NCBI RefSeq assembly: GCF_001428895.1
Contig: NZ_LMJA01000009.1
Coordinates: forward strand, 139,041 to 203,040
Reading direction: 5' to 3'
Length of the DNA: 64,000 bases
Source of the DNA: Mycobacterium sp. Root265
GTDB lineage: Bacteria > Actinomycetota > Actinomycetes > Mycobacteriales > Mycobacteriaceae
Shown one piece after another: positions 34,539 to 41,580 of this stretch (positions within the stretch are counted from its first letter, which is position 1; each line of letters opens with the position of its first letter). The notes under the pieces are model-generated. The model did no database searches, had not been told where the DNA came from, and saw only the letters and a list, made by a program, of their open reading frames with translations. The position numbers were made by a program, and so were the translations under genes.

Positions 34539-34937
34539 TCAGAGTGCCGCCACGCCGGCCTCGGCCACGCTGATGTCCTGGTCGACGCTTCCCGCGCTCA
34601 CGCCGATCGCGCCGATGACCACGTCGCCGTCGGTGAGCGGGATGCCGCCGCCGAAGATCACCAGGCCGCCGTTGGTCTGCTCCAGACCGTAGAGTTCCGC
34701 GCCCGGCTGGGCGAGCGGCATGAGCGCACTGGTGGGCGCATTCATCAGAATTGACGTGCGCGCCTTGCTGATCGAGATGTCGATACTCGCCTTGATGGCG
34801 CCGTCCATGCGCGCGAACGCCACCAGGTGTCCGCCGTCGTCGACGACCGCGATGTTCATCGGCTGGCCGATCTCACCGGCCTTCTCGACCGCCGCTTCGA
34901 CGACTTTGGTGGCCCTGGTCAGGCTGATGGCACTCAT
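34539..34937 (-). CDS. GlcG/HbpS family heme-binding-like protein
   Basis: 132 residues from ATG 34937. GlcG/HbpS proteins share the fold of the PduO C-terminal domain and some bind heme. Visible family blocks are MNIAVVDDGGHLVAFARMDGA, the SISKARTSILMN helix, GGIPLTDGDVVIGAIGVSAGS and the C-terminal DISVAEAGVAAL. No signal peptide is seen. PduO/GlcG-like genes frequently accompany diol dehydratase loci; here a role in handling heme or corrinoid is possible but unproven. Confidence 0.87.
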   Translation of the reverse strand: MSAISLTRATKVVEAAVEKAGEIGQPMNIAVVDDGGHLVAFARMDGAIKASIDISISKARTSILMNAPTSALMPLAQPGAELYGLEQTNGGLVIFGGGIPLTDGDVVIGAIGVSAGSVDQDISVAEAGVAAL

Positions 34938-35216
34938 TGGAAGACCTTTCGAATCGGTGTTCCCGCAACCAATTTTGACGTTTACGGGGGCGTATTGCCT
35001 CGGTTCGATCATAATCTGAACCAACCCGGTGCGGCAGCCGTTTGGACGGCCATTGCCGATCGGCGGCAGACCCTAGCCAAAAACTCGCCAACCGATCAGT
35101 TGCGGTACTACCTCCGGTGAGGATGCCACCCAGGTTCCGCCGGTTTGCGCCCCCGTGCCGAGCATCACGACAACCATTGTGCAGCAGAGCATCTTGCCGA
35201 TCAGATAGGTGGGTTC

Positions 35217-35930
35217 GTGGCGAACATCGACATCTTCGTATGGGAGTTCCTGGGCACCGCAGTGCTGTGTCTGCTCGGCAGTGGCGCGGTGGCCGCGGTG
35301 GCGCTGAAGAATTCGTTCTCCTATGGCGGCGGCGGCGATTGGATCGTGATTGTGCTGGGCTGGGGGTTCGGGGTGTTCACCGGCGCCAGCATCGCCGATC
35401 CCGCGGGAGGTCACATCAACCCGGCGGTCACTTTCGCGGTGGCATTGTCGGGCGACGTGCCCTGGTCGAGCGTGCCGGTGTACTGGGCGGCCCAGTTGTC
35501 GGGTGCCTTCGTCGGCGCCTCCCTGGCCTGGGCTGCCTTCAAGCTGCAGTTCGACAAGATGGACGACAATTCCGGAACGCGCGGGATCTTCTGCACCTCA
35601 CCGGCTGTGCGTTCTTTCGGGTGGAACATCGTCACCGAGGTCATTGCCACCTTCGTACTGATCATCTGGGTCCTGACCAACCCGGAGATCAACACGACGC
35701 TGGGGTACGCGGCGGTCTCGTTCGTGGTGATCACCATCGGGTTCGGCCTCGGTGGTCCGACCGGTTACGCCATCAACCCGGCCCGCGACCTGGGACCCCG
35801 TATCGCGTACGCACTCTTGCCGATTCGAGGCAAGGCCAAGCCCGATTGGGCTTACTCGTGGGTCCCCGTGGTCGGACCGTTGCTCGGCGCCGCGCTCGCC
35901 GCCGGCGTGGCCATGCTGCTCCCGGCCTGA
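35217..35930 (+). CDS. glpF: glycerol facilitator (aquaporin/MIP family)
   Basis: A six-helix channel for glycerol, short diols or water, 237 residues from GTG 35217. The two NPA loops are GGHINPAVTF and GYAINPARDLGPR; the Asp after NPAR marks the aquaglyceroporin branch. The first helix is WEFLGTAVLCLLGSGAVAAV. It is probably the uptake route for glycerol and 1,2-propanediol used by the kinase and dehydratase nearby. It is convergent with cobA across a hairpin terminator. Confidence 0.94.
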   Translation: MANIDIFVWEFLGTAVLCLLGSGAVAAVALKNSFSYGGGGDWIVIVLGWGFGVFTGASIADPAGGHINPAVTFAVALSGDVPWSSVPVYWAAQLSGAFVGASLAWAAFKLQFDKMDDNSGTRGIFCTSPAVRSFGWNIVTEVIATFVLIIWVLTNPEINTTLGYAAVSFVVITIGFGLGGPTGYAINPARDLGPRIAYALLPIRGKAKPDWAYSWVPVVGPLLGAALAAGVAMLLPA

Positions 35931-35947
35931 GCCCTACTCGCCACCCG

Positions 35948-35974
35948 ATTCGCCGGCTGAATCAGCCGGCGAAT
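35948..35974. terminator. bidirectional hairpin terminator between glpF and cobA
   Basis: Perfect 12-bp arms ATTCGCCGGCTG (35948-35959) and CAGCCGGCGAAT (35963-35974) enclose a 3-base loop. The stem overlaps the last codons of cobA on the other strand. Confidence 0.75.
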
Positions 35975-37113
35975 TGTGCTGCAACAGGTACGTGACATTC
36001 CCCGGGTCGCTGCGCGCCTGCCCGCCGATCGCACTCGCCGGCCACAAAACCGGCCACCGCGCCGATGATGGTGGTGGCGGGCGGCTTGACTCCTGCGGTC
36101 CGTGCGGCAGCGCCGACGGTGCCGATGGTGGCACGGATCTCCTGCTGACCGGACAGGGTGCCGTCCGCGATCACCGCCGCCGGGGTGTCCGGGTGCATCC
36201 CGCCATCGACGAGGGCACGGGTGATCGTGTCGAGATTGGCCACGGCCATCATCAGCACGATCGTGGTGTTCGCCCGTGCCAGTGCCGCGTAGTTGACCGT
36301 GCACTCGGGATGGTCGGGTGGGACATGACCCGACACGACGGTGAAGCCTTGGGTCAGACCGCGGTGGGTGACCGGGATGAGCGCCGCGGCGGGCGCGGCG
36401 ATCGCCGAACTCACCCCGGGAATCACGTCGACGGTGACACCGGCTCGTACGCACTCGTCGAGTTCCTCGCCGCCGCGGCCGAAGACGAAACCGTCACCAC
36501 CCTTGAGGCGCACCACGATGCGACCGGCGCGGGCATGTTCGATCAGCATGGCGTTGATCGCGCTCTGCTCGGTGCGCCGGCCACCGGGGATCTTCGACAC
36601 GTCGATGATCTGGGCTGTGGGCGCGATCTCGTGCAGAGCCCCCACCGGGGCCAGCCGATCGGTGACGATGACATCGGCCTCGCCCAACGCCGCATGACCG
36701 GCGACGGTGAGCAGACCGGGATCGCCGGGACCGCCGCCGACGAGCACGACCCTGCCGGTGCCCGCAGCGGCACCCGAGGACTCCGCGTGTCCGTCATCGT
36801 CCGGTCCGATGCAGAACAGGCCACGAGCCGTCGCCAGCGCGGCGAGCGCGCGGTCCGTCTCGGGGTCGCCGCTGTACGCACAGAGCAGATCGGCCGTGTC
36901 CAGGTCGGAGGCGCGGAATTCGCGCTGTTGCAGGGCGATCAGTGTGCGCTCGGCGAGATCCGCGAGATACGGCGCCGGCCGGGATGCGATGACCGTGACG
37001 GCCGCGCCCGCGGTCGTCAGTGCGCCGACCGCCGACAGTGCCCGGTCGGATGAACCGACCACCGTCACCGAACGGCCGCGCACCGGAAGCCGTACCGTCA
37101 CACCCTCAGGCAT
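35962..37113 (-). CDS. cobA: uroporphyrinogen-III C-methyltransferase (CobA/CysG-like)
   Basis: The C-terminal two thirds is an S-adenosylmethionine-dependent methyltransferase that makes precorrin-2, the entry to cobalamin and siroheme: VGGGPGDPGLLT, DRLAPVGAL, VRLKGGDGFVFGRGGEE, PGVSSAIAAPAAA. The N-terminal about 115 residues resemble the CysG Rossmann domain, but the glycine motif reads VVGSSDRAL and the usual AATDD block reads AYSGDPE, so dehydrogenase/chelatase activity may be lost. ATG 37113 gives 383 residues and overlaps the LuxR-type gene by 8 bases. Sitting beside two B12-dependent enzymes suggests that it supports cobalamin supply. Confidence 0.9.
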   Translation of the reverse strand: MPEGVTVRLPVRGRSVTVVGSSDRALSAVGALTTAGAAVTVIASRPAPYLADLAERTLIALQQREFRASDLDTADLLCAYSGDPETDRALAALATARGLFCIGPDDDGHAESSGAAAGTGRVVLVGGGPGDPGLLTVAGHAALGEADVIVTDRLAPVGALHEIAPTAQIIDVSKIPGGRRTEQSAINAMLIEHARAGRIVVRLKGGDGFVFGRGGEELDECVRAGVTVDVIPGVSSAIAAPAAALIPVTHRGLTQGFTVVSGHVPPDHPECTVNYAALARANTTIVLMMAVANLDTITRALVDGGMHPDTPAAVIADGTLSGQQEIRATIGTVGAAARTAGVKPPATTIIGAVAGFVAGECDRRAGAQRPGECHVPVAAQFAG

Positions 37114-37840
37114 TCCGGCGCCCACGCAGCACCGCGGCGACCAGGGCCGCGCGGCTGTGCACCCCGAACTTGCTCTTGATGTTGTGCAGGTGGAACTTCA
37201 CGGTGGCCTGCGAGATGAACAAGGCACCTGCGATCGCGCGGTTGTCGAGTCCCTCGATGAGCAACCCGACGACCTCGCGCTCACGCCGGGTGAGCGTGCC
37301 CGATTCGCCGGGGCGAGCCTGCTCGCGCAGTTCGGCCATCAGGGTCTCGGTGCTGCGGGCATCGAGGGCGCGATGGCCCTCGATCACCCGCAGGACGGTG
37401 TTGCGCAGGTCCGCGGTCGATGAGCGACGGTCGATGACCGCGTCGGCGCCGGCCCGGACCAACGGCAGCGCACGTTCGCGCGGATCGTCGCCGTCGATGA
37501 CGGCCAGGATCTTGGGCGCCGGGTCGAGTTCGGCCAGCAGCGACGCCAGGTCGGCCACCGCCTCGGCGCCGACGAACACGAGTGCGGGCCGCAACAACCG
37601 CAGCCGCTCGACGAGTCCGGGACCGTGCGCGAGATCACCCACCAGCTTGATCCCGACACCCTGGGTGACGACATGGATGAGGCCGTGCCGGAGCAACTCG
37701 TCGTTCATCACGAACACCGTCCGGATCGGTGCGGGTTCGATGAAAGATGCTGCTATATCGATGTTTTCGACTGAAGCGTCGGCATCGCCGACGCTGTGTT
37801 CCCGCTGGGTCGGTGCGTCGCGGGTCTGTGTCCAGCCCAT
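37106..37840 (-). CDS. LuxR-type response regulator with a pseudo-receiver domain
   Basis: 244 residues from ATG 37840. The C-terminal LuxR/NarL helix-turn-helix is complete: LTRREREVVGLLIEGLDNR, then ISQATVKFHLHNIKSKFGV. The N-terminal domain has the outline of a receiver (IRTVFVMNDELLRHGLIHVV, later ILAVIDGDD), but the strand that normally carries the phospho-acceptor Asp reads RPALVFVGAEA. It is therefore unlikely to be phosphorylated there. No histidine kinase is nearby. TGCAAC repeats 50-68 bases upstream of its start and at two other promoters make it the leading candidate regulator of the island. Confidence 0.9.
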   Translation of the reverse strand: MGWTQTRDAPTQREHSVGDADASVENIDIAASFIEPAPIRTVFVMNDELLRHGLIHVVTQGVGIKLVGDLAHGPGLVERLRLLRPALVFVGAEAVADLASLLAELDPAPKILAVIDGDDPRERALPLVRAGADAVIDRRSSTADLRNTVLRVIEGHRALDARSTETLMAELREQARPGESGTLTRREREVVGLLIEGLDNRAIAGALFISQATVKFHLHNIKSKFGVHSRAALVAAVLRGRRNA

Positions 37841-37888
37841 GGTCGAACTCCGTCCTGCTGCTGAGCGGCGAATGCTAGCGCAGGCAGC

Positions 37889-37908
37889 GTTGCATCGACG
37901 TTGCAACG
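37889..37908 (-). promoter_or_regulatory. 11-bp-phased TGCAAC-type repeat upstream of the LuxR-type gene
   Basis: GTTGCATCG begins at 37889 and GTTGCAACG at 37900, exactly 11 bp apart. The right copy forms a perfect 10-bp palindrome CGTTGCAACG (37899-37908). It lies just after the fhuF-like stop and before the regulator gene, consistent with autoregulation. Confidence 0.6.
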
Positions 37909-37909
37909 T

Positions 37910-38635
37910 TCACGGCGCGGCCTCGGGGACGAGCACGCAATCACCGCACAGCCCGGACCGTGGCGCCTGGTAGTACAGGCAGCAGCTCTGCCTGCGGAAC
38001 CGGCCCTCGACGAACGTCCCCGTTCCGCGCAGCGGACCGGATGCCAGAAGCGCGCGCACCAGTGCCCGGCCCGACGCCTCCAGCTGCGGTCGCGACAGGG
38101 CCAGCACCGTCACCGCGCCGTTGGCGGCCGACGTGAGATTGCCCAGCGTGATCCGTGGGGACAGCGACACCAGGGTGTTCAGCCTGGTGCCCAGTTCCGT
38201 CAGCACAGGGATGACCGATTCCGCGATGACCTGCGCGGACGTCGTCGGATCGACCATCCGCCAGGCCGGATCGGGTACGGCGAACTGCGCTGCGTGCCCG
38301 TCGCTCGGCGTCCACCGCAGCGACTCGTGGTCGAGCACCGGTACCGCCCCGAAACACAACGCGCCGCCGATGACGGGTGAGAGCAGGCGCGCCGCGACGG
38401 CGAGCTGGAACGACGACGCCGCCATCCGGATCGGGATCTGGTCCGGTGCACAGTCCGCCGAGGCGGCGAAGGCGGCGCGGGTGCGGTCCACGTGCCCGGT
38501 GAGCACGGTGTCGGCGAAAAACTTTGACAGGCAGAGTGATTGGGTTCCAGCCTGGGTGGGAAGCGCGAAGTACCCGCCCAGCGCGCTCAACTCGGCCAGA
38601 AAGTCGGCGCGGGCAGGTGACGGCACATCGGTCAT
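37910..38635 (-). CDS. FhuF-like 2Fe-2S protein
   Basis: A 241-residue protein whose C-terminus carries the FhuF cysteine pattern C-C-x10-C-x2-C (QSCCLYYQ ... GLCGDCVLV), which binds a [2Fe-2S] cluster. The body resembles siderophore-iron reductases (PDQIPIRMAASSFQLAVAARL). Known FhuF proteins reduce iron in hydroxamate siderophores in the cytoplasm. No siderophore genes are nearby. It is divergent from the diol dehydratase operon and shares its TGCAAC-box region, so reduction of a corrinoid or repair of the dehydratase system is an alternative role to test. Confidence 0.82.
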   Translation of the reverse strand: MTDVPSPARADFLAELSALGGYFALPTQAGTQSLCLSKFFADTVLTGHVDRTRAAFAASADCAPDQIPIRMAASSFQLAVAARLLSPVIGGALCFGAVPVLDHESLRWTPSDGHAAQFAVPDPAWRMVDPTTSAQVIAESVIPVLTELGTRLNTLVSLSPRITLGNLTSAANGAVTVLALSRPQLEASGRALVRALLASGPLRGTGTFVEGRFRRQSCCLYYQAPRSGLCGDCVLVPEAAP

Positions 38636-38721
38636 GGTGGGTGCACGGTAACCCGCAGGCCCGGCCCCGGACGAGTGGGTGGACCGAATACTGCCCGTAC
38701 GGCCAGGTTGGTCACCGCTGG

Positions 38722-38740
38722 TGCAACGTTGTTGCAACGT
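38722..38740. promoter_or_regulatory. 11-bp-phased TGCAAC repeat between fhuF-like gene and dehydratase operon
   Basis: TGCAACGT occurs at 38722-38729 and again at 38733-38740, 11 bp apart. This is the most perfect of the three sites. It lies about 100 bases upstream of the dehydratase small subunit and could control both divergent units. Confidence 0.65.
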
Positions 38741-38840
38741 GACGGGAGACACAATGGGCGGGTCGCGGTCATCCCGCGTCACACAAGCGAAAAGTCGGGT
38801 GGCCCCGCACCTGCGGTCACCCCTCACCTGGGAGCTGTGC

Positions 38841-39269
38841 ATGACGGAACCGACCCTCGATCCAACGGTGGACTACCCGTTGAGCCTGAACCGGCAGGAT
38901 CTGCTGTTCAGCCCCAACGGCAAACCCATTGCTGACATCACCATGGAGGCGGTGATGTCGGGCGAGGTGATTGCCTCGGACCTGCGCATCACCCCGCAGA
39001 CGCTGCGACTGCAGGCTCAGATCGCCGAGAAGGTGGGTCGCAAGCAGTTGGGTGGCAACCTGCGCCGGGCCGCGGAGATGACCACCATCAGCGATGAGCG
39101 CGTCCTTCAGATCTATAACGCGTTGCGCCCCAACGCATCGACCAAGCCGGAACTCGAAGCCATCGCCGAGGAGCTGGAAGGCGAATACGGCGCCACCCTG
39201 CTCGCGGGCCTGGTGCGCGAGGCCGCTGACGTCTACGAGCGTCGCGAAATTCTCGCGACCAACGAATAG
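38841..39269 (+). CDS. pduE: diol/glycerol dehydratase, small subunit
   Basis: The gamma subunit of adenosylcobalamin-dependent diol/glycerol dehydratase, 142 residues. Family blocks are DYPLSLNRQDLLFSPNGKP, DITMEAVMSGEV, DLRITPQTLRLQAQIAEKVG and AAEMTTISDERVLQIYNALRP. GGGAG is six bases upstream of the ATG. It is first in the operon; in enterobacterial pdu and dha operons the small subunit is third, so the order is permuted here. Confidence 0.94.
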   Translation: MTEPTLDPTVDYPLSLNRQDLLFSPNGKPIADITMEAVMSGEVIASDLRITPQTLRLQAQIAEKVGRKQLGGNLRRAAEMTTISDERVLQIYNALRPNASTKPELEAIAEELEGEYGATLLAGLVREAADVYERREILATNE

Positions 39270-39278
39270 GAGAGATCG

Positions 39279-41006
39279 GTGACCGCAGTAACCCCGCAGG
39301 CGGCCTCGACCCCCAACACGGGTCAGAAGCGGCAGTCCGAGCGGACCAGGGTTCTCGAGGAACGACCGGTCAATCTGGACGGCTTCGTGCAGGAATGGCC
39401 CGAGGTCGGCATGGTCGCGATGGACAGCGAGTTCGACCCCGAGCCCAGTGTGCGGGTCGTCGACGGTGCGATCGTGGAGATGGACGGGCGCGCCCGCGCC
39501 GACTTCGACTTCCTGGACCAGTTCATCGCCGATCACGCTATCGATGTCGCGACCACCGAGCAGTCGATGGCGATCCCCGCGCAGGAGATCGCGGCGATGC
39601 TGGTCGATCCGCGGGTCACCCGCGACGAGGTGATCGCCGTGACCGGCGGCCTGACCCCGGCCAAGCTGCTCGAGGTCGTCAAGACGATGAACATCGTCGA
39701 GATCATGATGGGCATGCAGAAGATGCGGGCCCGCCGAACCCCCGCCAACCAGGCGCACTGCACCAGCGCCCGGGACAACCCGCTGCAGGTTGCGTGCGAG
39801 GCGGCGGAGGCGTCGCTGCGCGGTTTCTCGGAAGTGGAAACGACGCTGGGTGTGGTGCGCTACGCACCGCTGGTCGCGATGGCGCTGCAGATCGGCAGCC
39901 AGGTCGGCACCGGTGGACGGCTGACCCAGTGTGCGCTGGAAGAGGCCACCGAGCTGGAACTGGGCATGCGCGGCATCACCGCCTACGCCGAGACGATCTC
40001 CGTCTACGGCACCGAATCGGTGTTCGTGGACGGCGATGACACCCCGTACTCCAAGGCGTTCCTGGCCGCGGCGTACGCCTCCCGCGGTATCAAGATGCGG
40101 TTCACCTCCGGCACCGGTTCCGAAGTGCAGATGGGCAACGCCGAGGGCCGCTCGATGCTGTACCTGGAGATCCGCTGCATCCTGGTCACCAAGGGTGCCG
40201 GGGTGCAGGGCCTGCAGAACGGTTCGATCTCGTGCATCGGTGTGCCCGGTGCCGTACCCGCCGGTATCCGGGCGGTGGCCGCCGAAAACCTCATCGCCTC
40301 GGCGGTGGATCTGGAATGTGCCTCCGGCAACGACCAGTCGTTCTCGCATTCGCCGATGCGCCGCGTCGCGCGCCTGCTGCCGCAGATGATGCCCGGCACC
40401 GATTTCATCACCTCGGGTTACTCCGCAACTCCCAACTACGACAACATGTTCGCCGGATCCAACGTCGACGCCGAGGATTTCGACGATTTCAACACCATCC
40501 AGCGTGACCTGCAGATCGACGGCGGACTGCAGCATGTGAAGGAAGCCGACATCCTCGCCGCGCGTCACCGCGCGGGTAAGGCGTTGCAGGCGGTGTTCCG
40601 CTATCTGGAGCTGCCGGCGATCAGCGATGCCGAGATCGAGGCGGCGGTGTACGCGCACGGCAGTCGCGAATTGATCCCGCGCGACGTGTTGGAGGACCTC
40701 AAGGGTGCCCAGCAGGTGATGGACCGCAACGTGACCGGCCTGGATCTGGTCAAGGCGCTCGAATCGACCGGTTTCAGTGATGTCGCCGAGAACCTGCTGA
40801 CCGTGCTGCGCCAACGTGTTTCGGGAGATCTGCTGCAGACCTCGGCCATCATGACCCGCGATCTGCAGCCGCTCTCGGCGGTCAACGACCGCAACGACTA
40901 CGCGGGCCCCGGTACCGGTTACCGTCCGTCGGGGGCGCGGTGGGAAGAGATGAAGCGGCTGCGTCACGTGACGAGTGCCGAGAACCCAGAAGTAGAGGTG
41001 GACTGA
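39279..41006 (+). CDS. pduC: diol/glycerol dehydratase, large (catalytic) subunit
   Basis: The alpha subunit, a TIM-barrel radical enzyme that dehydrates glycerol to 3-hydroxypropionaldehyde and 1,2-propanediol to propionaldehyde. The GTG start follows AGGAGAG and gives 575 residues. Recognisable blocks are NLDGFVQEWPEVGMVAMDS, MRARRTPANQAHCTSARDNP, YGTESVFVDGDDTPYSKAFL, FTSGTGSEVQMG and NGSISCIGVPGAVPAGIRAV. It is separated from the small subunit by 9 bases and from the medium subunit by one. Which diol is preferred cannot be read from the sequence. Confidence 0.96.
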   Translation: MTAVTPQAASTPNTGQKRQSERTRVLEERPVNLDGFVQEWPEVGMVAMDSEFDPEPSVRVVDGAIVEMDGRARADFDFLDQFIADHAIDVATTEQSMAIPAQEIAAMLVDPRVTRDEVIAVTGGLTPAKLLEVVKTMNIVEIMMGMQKMRARRTPANQAHCTSARDNPLQVACEAAEASLRGFSEVETTLGVVRYAPLVAMALQIGSQVGTGGRLTQCALEEATELELGMRGITAYAETISVYGTESVFVDGDDTPYSKAFLAAAYASRGIKMRFTSGTGSEVQMGNAEGRSMLYLEIRCILVTKGAGVQGLQNGSISCIGVPGAVPAGIRAVAAENLIASAVDLECASGNDQSFSHSPMRRVARLLPQMMPGTDFITSGYSATPNYDNMFAGSNVDAEDFDDFNTIQRDLQIDGGLQHVKEADILAARHRAGKALQAVFRYLELPAISDAEIEAAVYAHGSRELIPRDVLEDLKGAQQVMDRNVTGLDLVKALESTGFSDVAENLLTVLRQRVSGDLLQTSAIMTRDLQPLSAVNDRNDYAGPGTGYRPSGARWEEMKRLRHVTSAENPEVEVD

Positions 41007-41007
41007 A

Positions 41008-41580
41008 ATGTCGGAAAGGGTACTCACTTTCGTCGATGAGAAGCCGGCCGAGTCGGGGAAGCGGACCGATGAGGTGCTGGTGGGAATCTCGCCGGCGTTC
41101 GCCGATTTCTTCAGCCAGACCATCACCGGGATGTCGCACGCCGATGTGATCCGCCAGATTCTCGCCGGTATCGAGGAGCAGGAGGTGTCGGCACGCATCG
41201 TGCGGATCCGGCACAGCAGCGACCTGGCCGTCGTCGCGCACACCGCGGCGAAGCTGTCCGGATCCGGTATCGCGATCGGCCTGCTGTCCCGCGGCACCAC
41301 GATGATCCACCAGCGGGATCTGCCGCGGCTGTCGAGCCTGGAACTGTTCCCGCAGAGCCCGCTGATGACGCTGGAGACCTACCGGCAGGTCGGCTCGAAT
41401 GCGGCCCAGTACGCCAAAGGCGAATCACCCGAACCCGTTCCGACGCTGAACGATCAGATGGCCCGGCCGCGCTGGCAGGCCAAGGCGGCCCTGCTGCATC
41501 TCAAGGAGACCGAGCAGATCGTCAAGGGTGCAAAGCCGGTCGAGGTGGTGCCGCAGTTCGCTGAAGCCCTGGCGAACTGA
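41008..41580 (+). CDS. pduD: diol/glycerol dehydratase, medium subunit
   Basis: The beta subunit, which with alpha holds the cobalamin, 190 residues. Typical segments are DEVLVGISPAFADFFSQTI, RIVRIRHSSDLAVVAHTAAKLSGS-like (in two parts), GLLSRGTTMIHQRDL and FPQSPLMTLETYRQVGSNAA. Unlike microcompartment-targeted enterobacterial PduD, the N-terminus lacks a long amphipathic encapsulation helix; it begins MSERVLTFVDEKPAES. This fits the absence of shell genes. It ends in a one-base overlap with the reactivase. Confidence 0.94.
   Translation: MSERVLTFVDEKPAESGKRTDEVLVGISPAFADFFSQTITGMSHADVIRQILAGIEEQEVSARIVRIRHSSDLAVVAHTAAKLSGSGIAIGLLSRGTTMIHQRDLPRLSSLELFPQSPLMTLETYRQVGSNAAQYAKGESPEPVPTLNDQMARPRWQAKAALLHLKETEQIVKGAKPVEVVPQFAEALAN

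Noticed and set aside
34938-35160. Possible cobalamin riboswitch on the minus strand upstream of the GlcG/HbpS-like gene (GGTGGCATCC, CCGCAACTG and GGCTAGGGTCTGCC fragments)
   Set aside because: Spacing between the conserved blocks is wrong and several invariant bases are missing. The similarity is probably chance. A covariance search with the cobalamin riboswitch model would settle it.
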